NCBI GenBank assembly: GCA_948567375.1
Contig: OX419762.1
Coordinates: 29,765,465 to 29,829,464, forward strand
Reading direction: 5' to 3'
Length of the DNA: 64,000 nt
Origin: Lunularia cruciata
Taxonomy: Eukaryota; Streptophyta; Marchantiopsida; Lunulariales; Lunulariaceae
Shown here: one piece after another, positions 10,151 through 23,199 of the stretch
How positions within the stretch are numbered: the first letter of the stretch is position 1
Layout of the letters: each line of letters begins with the position of its first letter
The notes under the pieces: generated by a model
What the model saw: the letters and a program-made list of their open reading frames with translations, nothing else
Told to the model about the DNA's origin: nothing
Databases searched by the model: none
Program-made: the position numbers and the translations under genes

Positions 10151-12750
10151 TCTCTTGGCATTATAGAAAAAGAATGATTGAAATGGTGGTTGCTTCTATT
10201 ACTGCCAAATGTCCAACTAGGAATGGATTACCCTGATCCATTGTCCAAATAGAGTTCTTTAGCATGAAAATGATGAAAACAAAGAATACCAATAGCAGAT
10301 ATAAAACTTGATTTGTACCCATGGAATTGAATGCTCAACCTATGCAAGTTTGATTCACTTGCAAGATATGATATCCAATTGTAATTAAAATCTTTTAAGT
10401 TGTAAGAATTTTATGTCACAAAAATTAACAAAGGAATTATGTATTCTTTTCAAATTGAAATTAAATAGAAAACTTATGATGTTGGAGGATAGAAAGGGTT
10501 TAGCATTTTTTACCTCATATCTTATTTCATTCAAGATTGGTTGGATTATTATGTACATTATGATATCATTTTAGCTATTATTTACCTTGAATATCATAAG
10601 GTTCAATTTGATTGAGCAGAATGAAAAATTCAAATACAATATCAAGGTAAGGATGATTGATTAGGTTGTCTAGCTTATTTGAGGAAGACATCTTAGAGTA
10701 ATAAGCATCAAGATGAGAAATTTGTCAACATGGTAGATATAAAACAAGCTTTGGAAGATGATATTTCTATTTTTTTTGTTTTGTAGATCAAGCTGATTGC
10801 ACAAGGAGAATCTGATGAGTATAAGAAGCCTAAAAAATTAATGGTTGATAAGCTAATTCACAAGTTTGTAGACATGTTTATGACTTTCCCAAGGGATTAC
10901 TTTCTGATTGATGCCATATTTTGTGTTACAATATTAATTTTTAGATGGATTTCATCCCATTACCTTTGTATCTTGATGATAAACATAGGAAAATGTAATA
11001 ATTTTACTTGAGATCCAAAACAATTTGTAATGGTAGATGCAACAAAGATGTGGAGAAAATATCACTTTGAGAAACAAGTGATAATGCACATAGATCACAA
11101 GTCGTTGTTGTATATCTTACATTTGGAGCACATGAAGAAATGGCACCATTGATGGGAGGAACAACTACAATTACTTGATATCAAGCTTGAGTTAAAACTA
11201 AAAAATTTTAACGTCATTCTTGATGCATTGTCATGATGACTAGATTTGTAGATTCTTCTTGAATTACCCATAATATCAACACTCATTATGGTATCAATAG
11301 ACTCCAAAGCACAAATAGATTTTGAGATTGTCTTACAACAAGATCTCTTCTTACAAAGTTTTCTTGCAAAGACACATTACGATGAGTACAACACCTTTTC
11401 ATTCAAATATGGCCTTTTATTTTGCAAGAATCAAACCTATGTTCCAACTATAGGAGATCTATGACTTTGGCAACTTCAAAGAGGTGCATAACTTATAAAT
11501 TACTAATTACATGGATGTGGTTAAGATCTTGAGTACCCCTAATGGTGGTAGCCAAAAATGGCATAAAGGTTTGAACATTTTTCCAATCATGTGAGACTTG
11601 CAAAAGCAATAATGCTAACAAATTTTATTGTGGATAGACTACTCCAACCATTCCCAATTCCATTTGCCTAGTAGGAACATGTAAGGCTAGACCTTATCAC
11701 ATCTTGCCAAAGATGGATCATAGCTATACAAAAATTGTGGTGTTAATTGATAATCTTAGTAGGTAGATTCACTTGGTACCTGCCATGGATATTATGGATG
11801 CTCCAAAGTTGGCCAAAATCTACTTTATTATTGTCTTCAAACACCATTTGATGCCAAGGGTTCTCATCCTTCATTGTGATTCTTGATTCATTGGTAAATT
11901 TTTGCAAATTCTTTTCAAACTTCTAAACACTAAATTTACCTTATCTATAGCCTATCATTTGCAAACTAATGGGCAGAAAAAACAATCAAATTATATTTAG
12001 AAGATATAGTATGTGCTTTTATCAACATTCATCATATAGATTAAGATAATTGTCTTGAGGCTATTAAGTTTCCTAAAATCATTCCAAGCATAGAAATATA
12101 AGCTTCTCTCCCTTCTTCCTTAATTATAGGCAAGATACACTCATTCTAGATTCTCTTCTTGCTCCACCACCATCTCATATTTCTCATACTTCCACCCTCT
12201 TATCTAGGCTATTTGTGTCCTTGTACCAAGCAAAGTCTCATCTTCTAGTTGTTCAAAATCAGCAAAGCAATATGTTGATAACTATCATTAAGATCTCACT
12301 CTTCAAATTGGCAATAAGTTTATACTTTCCTTTTGGAACCTTCTTCCTCTTCTTGACACTCAATTTCCCTTTGATATTATTCAAATCATTTCTCTCATTA
12401 CTTACAAAAATGCGCTTCCTAGTCACATGAAAATCCATCTTATCTTCCATGTTTCCAAGTTTAAATTCTTTGTTCCTAACCTATCTTCCTTTCTTGCTTG
12501 TCTCCAACCTTTGTTTCTTATAATCCCCATTAACAATCATGAACAATATAAAGTTGATAATATACTTTCATGTTATGATATCCAACATGGCCACCAATGA
12601 CACATGGAATATAAGATCCTTTAGAAAGTGTATCCTCTTCATGATACCATATAATAGACTCTTTCACATCTCCAAAAGACACAAGCGGCTACATTAGAGC
12701 TTGAAGACTCCATGGAGACAAGAACATCATCAACTAGCATTAGAGGAATA
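10151..12750 (+). pseudogene. Second internal region of A1: gag-deleted pol with integrase and chromodomain
   Basis: After the primer site gag is nearly absent. A protease block (10300-10640), a short RT start (10840-10930) and an RNase H end (about 11030-11240, matching HKSLLYILHLEHMK) follow; most of RT is deleted. The H2C2 finger lies at about 11380-11600 and the integrase core at 11640-12060 (IHLVPAMDIMDA and KHHLMPRVLI). At 11971-11985 the codons after NGQ read lysine, lysine, glutamine, so the catalytic glutamate position is lysine. A chromodomain remnant spans about 12535-12710. All parts are interrupted by stops. Confidence 0.7.
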
Positions 12751-12944
12751 TGTAAAAATATGGAGTTAGCAAAAGCTAAATATAGCTGACATGTGATAGA
12801 AGAAGAATATAACTATATGAGAGCTTGAAGATTCTATGGAGACAATAACATCATCTAGTAGCATTGGAAGAATATGTAAAAATATGGAGTTAGCAAAAGC
12901 TAAATAAAGCTAACATGTAGTATAAGAAGTATATAACTAGGAAA
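12697..12944 (+). repeat. 124-bp tandem duplication across the internal/LTR junction
   Basis: Two copies (12697-12820 and 12821-12944) share GAGCTTGAAGA, CATGGAGACAA, ACATCATC and the LTR start TGTAAAAATATGGAG. The duplication therefore contains the end of the chromodomain region, the polypurine area and the first ~70 bp of the LTR, giving A1 two apparent LTR starts (12751 and 12875). Confidence 0.85.
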
Positions 12945-13255
12945 CTCTAAGAATGTTCTAAAAGCATCCAAGAAGCTTCTATGAACTTTCCAAGGATTTA
13001 GTAGCTTTTATGTCAAAGTTGACTATTACCTTAGCTTGTATACCAAATAAATGATTAGCTTAGCTTTCACTCCAAGTAAGGTGAATTCTAGAGGTAACCT
13101 TCCTTGGAAGCTTCTTGAGAGCCATGTACCCAAGGTACTTATAAATATGAATAAATATGAAAGCTAAGCTAAGGCTAAGCATTTGGAGTTCCACTCGAGC
13201 AAGAGTTTCCAAGGTTATCTTCCATCGTCCAATTCCTCTCCTTGGCTTATTTCAT
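12751..13255 (+). repeat. 3' LTR of A1
   Basis: It starts TGTAAAAATATGGAG (again at 12875) and runs through CCTTGGAAGCTTCTTGAG, a TATA-like CTTATAAATATG and GCTAAGCATTTGGAG to about 13255. Its subtype resembles the LTR at 269-650. Nothing that looks like a family A primer site follows, so this is the right end of A1. Confidence 0.75.
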
Positions 13256-16250
13256 ACCCTAATGAGAGAAGAGATTAAGACAACATTTTTTACATGGTTA
13301 TAGCTATCTTTGGTAAGTCAAAACTAAAGTTAGAGGTCACATTTAGTCAAGGCTATTGGCTAGCAAAGTAGTTGGTGAAAAATGGTAGGAAAAGGTAAAA
13401 ATATACTACGATATGAAGTTAAAAATAGCATGTGAGTGCATTTAAGTGTATGTAGTTGTAAAATTGGAAAGAGTAGAATTTGAGTAAGTTATGTAGTAGT
13501 ATAGACTTCTAATCAAAGCTCAGAGTAACTTGTAAAAGAAGTTAAAATAGTTGGTCAAGACTTATAGATGAATTCTTTAACTAGTGCATGAGTGGTATTT
13601 ACCTTATATGTATTATCATCAACAAGGTAGCTTTTAACATTGCCTCTTTAGTTAGAACTTTGATAGGGAATATGAGTGAATAAATTAGAATGGATGATAA
13701 GAAGTATATTCTATCCCCAAATTCATTTTTTCAACCACTTTTCTTATTTTATTTCAATTTATGGACAAGCAAATCTAGAGAGAATATTTGGTCTATATGT
13801 TTGGTATTAAATTTATGATCCAAATGATGGAGTCTAAAAACTTGGTTGGGATCCTAGTGTATCACATACATTGTATCTTTTACATTCTATCATGAGCTAT
13901 TGAGAAATATTTTTAAAAGAAAATTGTAAATTTCAAGACCTAAGTAAAAGTCAATATTTACTATTGTTATATGTCAAAAGTAGTATAGAAGGATTGGATG
14001 ATTTAAAATTTTGATGAAGAGAAGTACCTAGGGATTTTCAGTTCACATTAACTTGATAATGCTTGTGATTTTATATACAAGTATAGCAATAATAATTGCG
14101 TTGTTCTACTAATGCTAACAAGAGAAGGAGAAAATAAAAATCTTATCATCCAAAGCTTAATACAATAAGTGGAGAAGATAATATGTCCAAGAAAAAGGCA
14201 ACATTGATGCTTATGTTATCTCAAATATAATAAATTTATCAATAATATATCTTTTTATCGGAGATACCTCCTTTACAAGATAGTAGTGCTAATAATAAGC
14301 AATTGACACATGAATTATTTAGCACGAATGCTCAAGAGGTATCTCGGATAAAAGGATGACATAATCATCAATGTTTAACAAATTTTGGAGATTGAAAGAC
14401 ACTTGCAATTTGAAATGGTTGAGGATACTTGATAAGAAGTTTGGTGAAGTTGAGAAAAGGTACAAAGTTGAATTATACAAAAGAAGCCAAATAATTGAGT
14501 ATTTGAAGGATGGATGGATAGCATAGAGATTCAATTATCCTACTTTGATGCTTTTGAGTATGATGGAAATTGGTTCTCCCAATCATTTTAGTTGATAGTG
14601 CTCTTTTGTGACTACAAGGTTATGAAAAACTATGTACTTTGTAAGGTCAATAACTTTCCTAGAATTCAGTAAAAAAAGGTTTATTAGCAATTCAAAGATA
14701 TATCTTCACTTGAAGTGGATTGGATGAAGTTGTGGTACTGAGTGCAAAAGATGATTAAACATGAGTACATTGAGTAATCTTGAAATTCAAATCATTGATA
14801 TGAATAAAGTAGAGGTACTCATTATATTCAAGAAAATAATTGAAGAAAAAGGCAAATAACAATACTCACAAGTGACCCATGTATCAATGAGGCTATTATA
14901 TTGGCCCAAAGAGTATGCAATTTATTGTGTATATGAGAGTAAGTTGTACAAGATATATCAAATGGCCTAAAACCTATGGAGTTGGAAAATGTTCAATACA
15001 AACAACAGATCTGATCAATACATCAAAGGAATAAACAAAAACAAGGTGCAAATCAACAAGCCATGAGACCTAAGAAGTATAAGCTTACTAAATAAGGTTA
15101 CAAAGACCAACATTAATGTAACCTTAAATATGATAACATAATGGAAGATTTGAGCACTTGGTAACAAAATATAGCATTAAGCCATAACAATACATACAAC
15201 ATGAACCTTTCAATAATATGCATGAAGGTGAAGGGGAGGATTAGAAGAAGAGGAGAAACAAGGTCATGATTAAGTTGGACTTGCAATGTTATATTTTCTA
15301 CTAGAAAGATAGAATGCAAGTTAGGAAATTTAAGATAGATGGAAGCTAATAGGTTGAAGAGAAAGAAATTACCACTTAGTTTTATAGATGGATATTTAGA
15401 AGGAAGGGAAAATAGAGTTTTAATTGAACTATGAGTGATAGAAAATTTTCTTTTATAAATACTTACTAGAAAGCTAGGATTGGTGCTTGGAAAGGATTAC
15501 AATAAGATGTAAACTCGCCAAGAAAGGCAGATTCAGACAATGAAGACCTTGTTTCAAAATATATGAGGGATTAAAGATAAACATGGAGGTAATTGGATGG
15601 CAAGTAATCAAATTAGCTCAATGTGATGTCATCTTAGTGGTGCTTTGGACTGATCAATCAAATCTTTAGGTAGATTAGGGAAAATTTTAGTGAAGATAAG
15701 AGCATGGATAATCTTTGGAGATAAAGTGAGGTGCTTAATAAAAATTTACCCTTTTGTGATTAAGAAAATTGGAATTTATTAATCATGAAATAATAGCAGA
15801 TATAAGAATCACCAAAGAATAGATTGAGATGGTTATAGAATTGGGAGATGCAATACAAGAATACAAGCATGTATTAAGAGATGATCTATTAGTTGGTCTA
15901 CCACCATAGCAAAGAACAAATCATAGGACTGAGGTCATTCTTAAGCAAATGCCACCTTCCATAGCTCTATATAGGTTTCTTTTCTTTTAGCTAGAAGAAT
16001 GCAAAGCTCAAGTGGAGGAATTGTCATAGGAAGGATTTGTCCAACTAAACATGTCCTTGTATCAAGCTCTAGTCTTGTTTGTAAAGAAGGATGAAAGTAC
16101 AAATATATGTATTGACTACCATGTTCTTAACCAACAAACATACAAAACAAGTGTCCTTTCCTCAAGGAAGTTGAGTTGTTCTATCAACTTCAAGGTGCTA
16201 AGAACTTTATCAATTAGATTATCAAATAGATATAAATAGATACAAAAAAA
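13256..16250 (+). pseudogene. Old Ty3/gypsy relic, gag-like through RT start
   Basis: This is a decayed element unlike families A and E. A gag-like stretch around 14540-15060 is suggested by its position and by scattered matches only. From about 15840 the RT N-terminus is readable: YKHVLRDDLLVGLPP, then EECKAQVEELS, then at 16051-16239 ALVLFVKKDESTNICIDYHVLNQQT. This matches the gypsy signature APVLFVKKKDG..R.CIDYR.LN. It breaks off at the end of the fingers domain. No LTR or primer site was recognised, so it is a fragment of unknown family. Confidence 0.6.
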
Positions 16251-17780
16251 ACACCAAAGACTACACTACATACAAGATTCAATCATAAGATACTAGAAGC
16301 ACTACAATAATCTAATTTTGGCCAAAGATGCAAGAAGAAGCACTGATATGTATGATGAGTTGTTTGGCATATTAACAAAAAGAAGCTAGATATAAGAAGC
16401 CTAAATTTATAACAATGTCTCCCAATTCCTTGATGAAAATGAACCAAGAAAATATACACTTTAATAAATGATTTACTACCTTATATTCACTACTTTAATT
16501 CTATATTTATCTTAGTATGTAAACTTAGCAACATGATTTATATAAATCCTACAACCAAAAAAGTATTAATCCAAAGCATAGCCAAGACTCAAGATATTCC
16601 TCTTTGGAGAGCTCAATAAGGGATAAATTTATAATAAAAGGAACATAATTTACTCTTCATATCTTTTTTATATTCTTGTGAAATTATAATGCCCTAAAAT
16701 TACTAACTATCAAAGTAGATAAAATTACTAGAAAGACTTATCTTAAGTCAAAAGTCTAAGAAGATATCTAAATTCATAGGAATAATCCCTATGGAGATAT
16801 TTACTTGACCTTACAACAAAGTCAAAGATTCCTTCATTAGAAATTTACTTGGACTATAATAAATTTTAAGGGATTTTAAGGAAAGAGTTCTTAACTTTGT
16901 CCAGAATATTTTGAAATAATATCATGTCATTACACTAAAACCCAAATTAGTGGTGTTCACACTTTCAAACTCTTCTAGAATAAGATCATCTCTACTTGGC
17001 TATATATTTTGAGCTGATTCAAGTAATCATACCTTATTTAGAATTTTGGTTAAACAATAAAGAAATATATATATCTTTTAACTAGATACCCCTATAGAAT
17101 ATTTATGCAACAATAAGTTTCAAATTTACCCATAGACTAAGACTTCACTTCAAGTGAAGTTTCCTTTATCATATATAACACAACTTCAACTTTTCATTAT
17201 TGATCCTATCAAAGTGTCTTCCTCTAAACTCCTTGAGATCATAAGTGTAATTCCACAACTTCTTATTTATGAAAGGTTTTATATAGTTATCAAAAATTTA
17301 TTTTCATCTTTTTTGAATGAAATAGAATATCAAACTAGATACTCCAATAGTGTGTGCATGCATCAATACTTGTTATGAGTTGCATCTTTGATGTCTGGTG
17401 ACCATTCCACTATATTATCTTCTTTAACTACAATAGAAAAAGCACATTATACTACTACTAAAGTTGATGTCATAAAGAAGTTAATGACTTAGATCCATCA
17501 AAGAGTTCAAGATATCAAGGAGAAGCTATTTATTAAAAGGTATCAAAGTATCACAAGGTAATACCCACCATCACTTGCACCGTTTGTACCATCATATGGA
17601 TTATAAGCAATTTCATTTAAGGTTGGAGACCTAGATACTTTTGAAATGTAACTTTAGAGAGATCACTTCTTTGATGTTGAGCCTTTGAGTTCTTGGCTAT
17701 GGTAGACAAAGGCCGGCAAGTTCACCGTGAGACTCTTAACTAAAGTAAGTATGGATTGATTGTAATCAATACAAAATTAT
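16251..17780 (+). other. AT-rich stretch, no recognisable gene
   Basis: No frame beyond about 75 codons and no domain that I can support. The run from 17154 (FPLSYITQLQLF) and the stretch around 17390-17470 faintly resemble the end of a copia RNase H (SLTTIEKAHYTT against SLSTTEAEYIA), but too weakly to annotate. Confidence 0.35.
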
Positions 17781-19559
17781 TGACATATTGTTGAGAGGAG
17801 GATCAAATTTGGATCCAATGTGATTGTGATTTAAGTGGAATGATTGAACTGATTATATCAAACAAGTGAGAGTCAAGGATAAATTGGATGCAAGTATAAA
17901 AAGGTATTGGTGGTGTCTCCAAGCATAGAAGATCACATGTACTTTTAATCATGGTCCTAGGTTTCCTTGTATGGAAGTGCTTTACTTTGCCATAGATTTG
18001 ATGGTGACATAGACTGTGTGCAAAAGTGCTTCCAAAATTTGGTGAAGATTGAGGTTGAATTGACATTTGGTGTTCAATTTTTTTTTATCAATGAGGTGCA
18101 TCTAAGAGTGAGAGGTCAATTTTGCAATTGAGAGTGACAATTTGTAAATATGGAGGTGGATTTGAGAACTAATCTCCTTGAATTAGGGATTTGGAGGTTC
18201 TTATTCACTCAACTTGGTCAAATTTGATAGTTAGTGATAGATTTGGAGGTCAACTAAGTGTAGCAGAGGTTTGGTAGATTTGCAAAGTTGTCCAAATTTG
18301 GAGGTTGAGTTGGCAGGCTATCTAGAGTTACAGGTTGCTTGAGTTGGGTCAAATTTGGTAATGGTTGCTCTAGCTAGTGCTAGAGTTGGTAGAGGTTAAA
18401 CCGGTTTGGAAAGAGTTCAATTTAGCAAGAAGAAAAGCCTCATTTTGGGCACTTCAAGGCATAGGGTTGTGGGATTGAAAAGCTATGAAGATGTAGAAGG
18501 GCTAGCAAGCCAACTTGTTGGCATGAGACTGGCCAATTAAGATGAGTTTCTGATAGTTGTTTGGCAAAATCTGCACACACTTCTAGATTGTGCACACTAA
18601 GGTTTGAATGCCAAATCTTTGGTTTCAAGACTAATGCCCTAGCTAATTGGTCCACCCTCTCAGGTTGTCCTAGTGATTGGTAGATTGATATCCATACCCA
18701 TGAAGCAATGGCTAGGAGAGGCAATTTTATCCCATCCTTGGTGATCCTAGTAGCTTAGAAGTAGATAAACACTCATAATATATCAAATGCCAAATGGTGG
18801 TAGAGTTAGTATGGTGTTGATTCATAAGATGGAGTGTTTTTGGTTGGATTTCTTATGATTGGACCCCTTTTATTCTTTTTTTCCTATTTGTGCATCATGT
18901 TTATGGGAGGTGTCTTGACTTTAGAGCATTGGTACTTTGGTGTGCTCTTGGTAGTGAGGCTAGAGTGATGACTAATCAAACTACCTATGTTTCTCTTTGA
19001 TGAAACAAGAAGTGATGACTTATAGATCTTGAGAGTGCATGTTATGATGGCAAGTTACAAATCATCCTTTCTTCAAGTATATTTGTCACAATAAGAGCTA
19101 TATTAGTGAGTGGTGTTGAGTTGTTGGTGTCACTTGGTGGAGTACTTGTGGTGGGTATGATTATGGTTTGAGTTACATTGTCATTATGGAGTACTTTGGG
19201 GATTCTAGAAGAGATATCATTATAGTAGAAGAGATATCATTATAGTACACAACAGGTTTACATAGAGTTACAGTCAATATCAGGCTATATTTAAGGTCTC
19301 TATGAGGGAAGAGAGTGACTTAGAGTTGGAGTTTGATATATGAATTGATTTAGTTGAGAGTGCATCTGGTTTATATGCAATATGTTATAAGGACATGGGC
19401 AAGATTTATATCCAAGTGGTCCAAGTATTACTTTGGTACAATGGGTACCATTGAGTTGGATGATTTCATCCAAGAGTTTGATAGTTGGTGTGATTTGTAG
19501 CAAATATGGAACCCTAAGCTAACCGTTCATGGCATGGAAGGTGTTATTCTAAAACTTGG
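17781..19559 (+). other. G-rich repetitive stretch, no recognisable gene
   Basis: Between about 18060 and 18420 the motif (C)AAATTTGGAGGT recurs in loose, unequal spacing, giving a G-over-C strand bias. A 20-bp tandem duplication (TAGAAGAGATATCATTATAG twice) lies at about 19218-19257. The 94-codon minus-strand frame at 18440-18724 shows no family features. The true 5' end of element E, including its 5' LTR, should lie here but I could not find it. Confidence 0.4.
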
Positions 19560-20369
19560 AAGGTCCACCAATGGATGACTAACATGAATTTAAGAGAGCT
19601 CACTTATAAGAGGTTGAGCTATGGAGACAATATTGGTCTCCAAACTACATCTTCATCATTTCAAGCTTGGTTTCTAGGGTTAGATCAAGAATACCTACAA
19701 GTTCTAGCTCTAGTAGCATTGGAATATCTAGTGGAGGTGCAATTGTTGGATATGATGCTATTACAAGTGGAGGTACCTTGACAAGAGGTTGTGAAACACC
19801 AAGGTTTAAGCCCATGGTGGAATTTATCTAATATTTGAGGTAGAACGACCAAGGCGTGCAAACTAACAAGCTAAGGAGCTTGTAGGAGTTCCAATGAAAG
19901 TTGGAGAGAGCTTATGTGAGGCATATACTTACATGAGATGGTTGATCAATTTCACTCAAGGAGTTACTAATGCCCAAGCAGTCCTATTTTGATATGGGAT
20001 CTTAGACAAGGAGTTGCAATGTAGAGTATGTGGTACTATGTTATTACAAGCTACTTCACTTCCTTTGGTGGTGATCTTTAGTTAGGCTTAGCACATTGAG
20101 CTCAACTTGGTGGAGGAGAGAGTGGTGATATTTAGATTTGGAAGGGAGACCTCATCACAACTATCATGTCTTCTTAAGTGCAGTAGAGTGCACCACATTA
20201 TGTTGGCTTTGAAGCAAAGTGGATAGCCCAAATCTTATGGAGCAAGTAGAGGCCTAGTGTAGCTAGAACCTTACCTTCATTTTTTAGTCACCAAAAGAAA
20301 GTGAGTGGTGGTGTTGCTTGTTGGACTTGTGGTGGACTTCACCACAAGTGAGAGTGCATTTAGGGCAAT
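19560..20369 (+). pseudogene. Element E gag, up to the zinc knuckle
   Basis: Around 19880-20130 the fragments ESLCEAYTYMRWLINFTQGV and KELQCRVCGTM match a gypsy gag pattern in which a helix-rich stretch is followed by a GL.PELQ..V-type block. Near 20320 the sequence codes CWTCGGLHHK, then a TGA, then EC, which fits the CX2CX3HX4C zinc knuckle of plant gypsy gags. The TGA falls inside the knuckle. The reading frame stops at GCAAT (20365-20369), the target site of A3, and continues at 26599 with NKHNHYHK-type sequence. Several stops make it a pseudogene. Confidence 0.6.
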
Positions 20370-21511
20370 TGTAACAATATGGAGTTTACTAACAATTGTT
20401 TCAAGACTAATGAAGTAACAAATATGCCAAATTAACCTAAAATATTCTAGAAGTATCTAGGAAGCTTCTTGGTACCATTTGGTAAACATGTATGCCAAGT
20501 AGAGACTTATATTAGGAAGCTTCTTGGGAAGGTTATTGGCTAGCTTAGCTTGCATGCCAAGTAGGTGGTTTCTAGAAGGAAGCTTCTTAGGAAGCTTCCT
20601 AACTAGCTTAGCTTGTACGCCAAGTAGGCGGCTTTCGGAAAGAAGCTTCTTGAGAAACTTCTCAATTAGCTTGACTTGCACTCTAAGACAATGGCTTTGA
20701 AGAAGCTTCTTGAGAAGCTTTTCAAGAGCCTTGTATGCTTCCCTATAAACACCAAAACCTAAGCCCATGCTAGGCATTGTAATACCAAAGCTAGACATAT
20801 TAGCTAGAGGTGAAAATTGGCTTGGTAACATCTGGGAGGATGTTATGTATGATGGGCTACATATATCAGTTAGAGGTGTAACCAAAAGAGTACTTCTACT
20901 AATAGAGCAAAGCCAAAAATAGCCTAAAGTTGTATTACCAATAGCTAGACATATTAGCTAGAGGTGAAAATTGGCTTGGTAACATCTAGAAGGATATTAT
21001 TTATGATGGCTAGGTAGATCAGATAGAGGTGTCACCAAAATAGGACTTCTACTAATAAGGTAGGAGCCAAAAAAAGCATGGAAATTTTAGAGCCAATTTT
21101 GGAGGCTACCTCACCCATACAATTTAGAGATTCCTATAGGAAGATTCCCTAAAGATTCCCTTTGGTCAAAGGTGGTTTGACCAACCCAATAGGATCAAGA
21201 CCAACATGTCATCCATGCATGCAACTAACTAAGGGTAGAGATTAGTGGCATGTCACCTATCCATGTATCTGATCCAAGGATGAAGCTTCCTTTGGGGTAG
21301 TCTTCTTTGCTATATAATACAATTAAGGTGCTCCTTTGGGCATCAGAGGTTTGAGTGTGAAATGGTGTTTCTCATGGTGTGTTTCTCTTCAGGTCTACTA
21401 CCCTTGGAGTATTACAAGCATTTGGAGTTTCCTTCATTCAAGTGTCATAATATGATCTTCCACTCCAATCTTCCATTTTCTTATTTCTCTCCCTGGTTGT
21501 GGTCTTTTACA
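20370..21511 (+). repeat. 5' LTR of A3, interrupted by a solo LTR-B
   Basis: It begins TGTAACAATATGGAG. GAAGCTTC palindromes occur at 20460, 20515, 20578, 20590, 20641 and 20701, followed by the TATA-like CCTATAAACACC near 20742. At CTAGGCAT (20777) the LTR is split by LTR-B and resumes at 21422 with TTGGAGTTTCC, ending CTTTTACA at 21511 before the primer site. The 142-codon minus-strand frame across this LTR is an artefact of its tandem units. Confidence 0.8.
20778..21416 (+). mobile_element. Solo LTR-B inside the A3 LTR
   Basis: TGTAATACC... to ...GGAGTATTACA, 639 bp, with no internal region. Flanking pentamers GGCAT (20773-20777) and AGCAT (21417-21421) form a target duplication with one G/A difference. 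It contains a duplicated 5' unit (20778 and 20931, period 153) and a TATA-like GCTATATAATA near 21309. Confidence 0.85.
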
Positions 21512-21530
21512 TTGGTATCAAAGCAAGAAT
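21512..21530 (+). promoter_or_regulatory. Primer-binding site of A3
   Basis: TTGGTATCAAAGCAAGAAT follows the LTR terminus. It matches TGGTATCAGAGC with one G-to-A change, as expected for initiator-Met tRNA priming. Confidence 0.8.
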
Positions 21531-21779
21531 GAGATGGATGGAATTTATGGACCACCAAATCCATTTCCATCAAACCATTGGAATTTTGGTATTCATGTTA
21601 TACCCAAGCATCATTTCACTCAATTCATCATCTCATGCTTTGGGTAGAACTTTCTAAAATGCAATCACCTTTTCTGATGAACCCTTGGGAGTTCCAATTG
21701 TAACTTGCGGAGAATGATGGACGTGTTGTATCTATGTGTTAACTTAGATCAACTATAGGAAGGTTAATAGAGTAGTAGT

Positions 21780-22610
21780 CATGGCAGCAATGCTCAAGGT
21801 TATTGTTGCCATGTAGCAACAAATAAAGCACCGTACTTGATTGTTGGAAGAACAAGATCATCAATAACAAGAGCAGGTAGGGAGAAGACCATTTCAAGAA
21901 GGAGAAGAAAAATCTAATTTCCAAAGCCCAAGGTATTTGAAGGCAAGAATCTCTTGGATGTAGTGGAGAATTTTTTGTTTGACTAGAAATGTTATTTTGA
22001 AGCTGCAAATCTTCAAGATAAATAGAAATAGATTCTCTTGACTTCCACAATTGGATGGAGTAGCAAAGCTATGGTGGCTATTCCAAGTAGAGCAATCTGA
22101 ATAGCAATTTTTTGCACCAATCTTGACATGGGCAGAATTCAAGAGGGTGATAATTAGTCCATTCCAAGCTATAAATGCTACACAAGTTGCACAAGATAGG
22201 TTGGCAGAGTTTACATAGATTGGTTTTGTAAGAAGCTACATTGTGCAATTCCAAAACATCATCATGCAAATTCTAAATATATTGGAGGGTGAAGCTTTGA
22301 AGCTAGTTGAACGCTTTGATTCTTTGGTTGCAACAACTTGGTCTTGACCTTGACCTCCGCAAAATTGGGTAGGAGAGCCAACATCAATGGAGCTTGATGC
22401 AATCCAATGGAGACCACTTAGCACTATAGATAGAGAAATTTATGCCAAAATGATGGTTGTTTTTATGATTGCCAAATTGGACATTGTATTGCTAAATTTC
22501 TACTCAAGACTAGGTTACCTTGACAAATTGCCCAAATGGAGTTTGTGGAGTAGAATGATTAGAAAAAGAAGGAATCCCAATAGGAGATTTTGAGCCACCT
22601 ATTAGAAACT
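21780..22610 (+). pseudogene. A3 gag remnant
   Basis: Short readable runs occur in all frames: WMEWQSYGGYSK around 22050, AEFKRVIISPFQAINATQ around 22130, and FVRSYIVQFQNIIMQI around 22220. These are the retrotransposon gag signature shared with A1 and A2. A knuckle-like YDCQIGHCIAKF near 22465 keeps two of the cysteines and one histidine of a CX2CX4HX4C finger. Stops and shifts throughout. Longer minus-strand frames here have no family features. Confidence 0.6.
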
Positions 22611-22639
22611 TGATTAGTTCCAAAAGGATTAAAGGCTTG

Positions 22640-22945
22640 ACCTATGCATGTTTGCTTCACTTGCAAGGTATGATATCTGATAATGGTTATAGGATTTTGG
22701 TGGATCCCAAAAGTTAAGAGAATGGACATGCAATTAGCAAAGGAATTAAGTATTTCTATCAAGCTAATAATTAGAAGTAGATTGATGATGGTGGATGGTA
22801 GAAAGGGTTCTACATTTTGTACCTCATATTTTATTACATTCAAGATTGGAAAGGATTATGTGGAGTGTATGAGGTTTGTAGTGGCACCTCTACACTATGA
22901 TGTCATTCTAGGTTTACCTTGGCTTGAACGTCACAAGATTTAATA
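22640..22945 (+). pseudogene. A3 protease and linker
   Basis: From 22683 an 86-codon frame stays open: MQLAKELSISIKL, then DYVECMRFVVAPLHYDVILG and LPWLERHKI. In gypsy elements the YDVILGLPWL block ends the aspartic protease domain just before RT. The catalytic D-S/T-G should lie just upstream, near 22640-22690, and is not recognisable. The frame ends at a TAA right after HKI. Confidence 0.7.
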
Positions 22946-23199
22946 AAAAATTCAAGGACAACACCTAGATAGGAATTTATGATTAGATTGTCTGACACCT
23001 TTGAGTAGGACATGTAAGAATAATTAGTCTTTAGATGGGAATTTTGTCCAAAAAGCAGCCATAGAGCAAGCTTTGAAGGAAGATAGGTCCCAAGATGGAA
23101 AGTTTGTCACTAAAGCAGCCACAGAGCAAGCTTTGGAGGAAGACAAGTCTATTTTTGTGGTGTGGATCAAGCCAATTACACATGGAGAATTTGAGGAGG

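Noticed and set aside
17154..17480. Possible copia RNase H end (SLTTIEKAHYTT)
   Set aside because: Only about ten positions fit, and no copia RT, integrase or LTR lies nearby.
18440..18724. 94-codon minus frame
   Set aside because: No domain features, no homologue in other copies, and it lies in a biased repetitive stretch.
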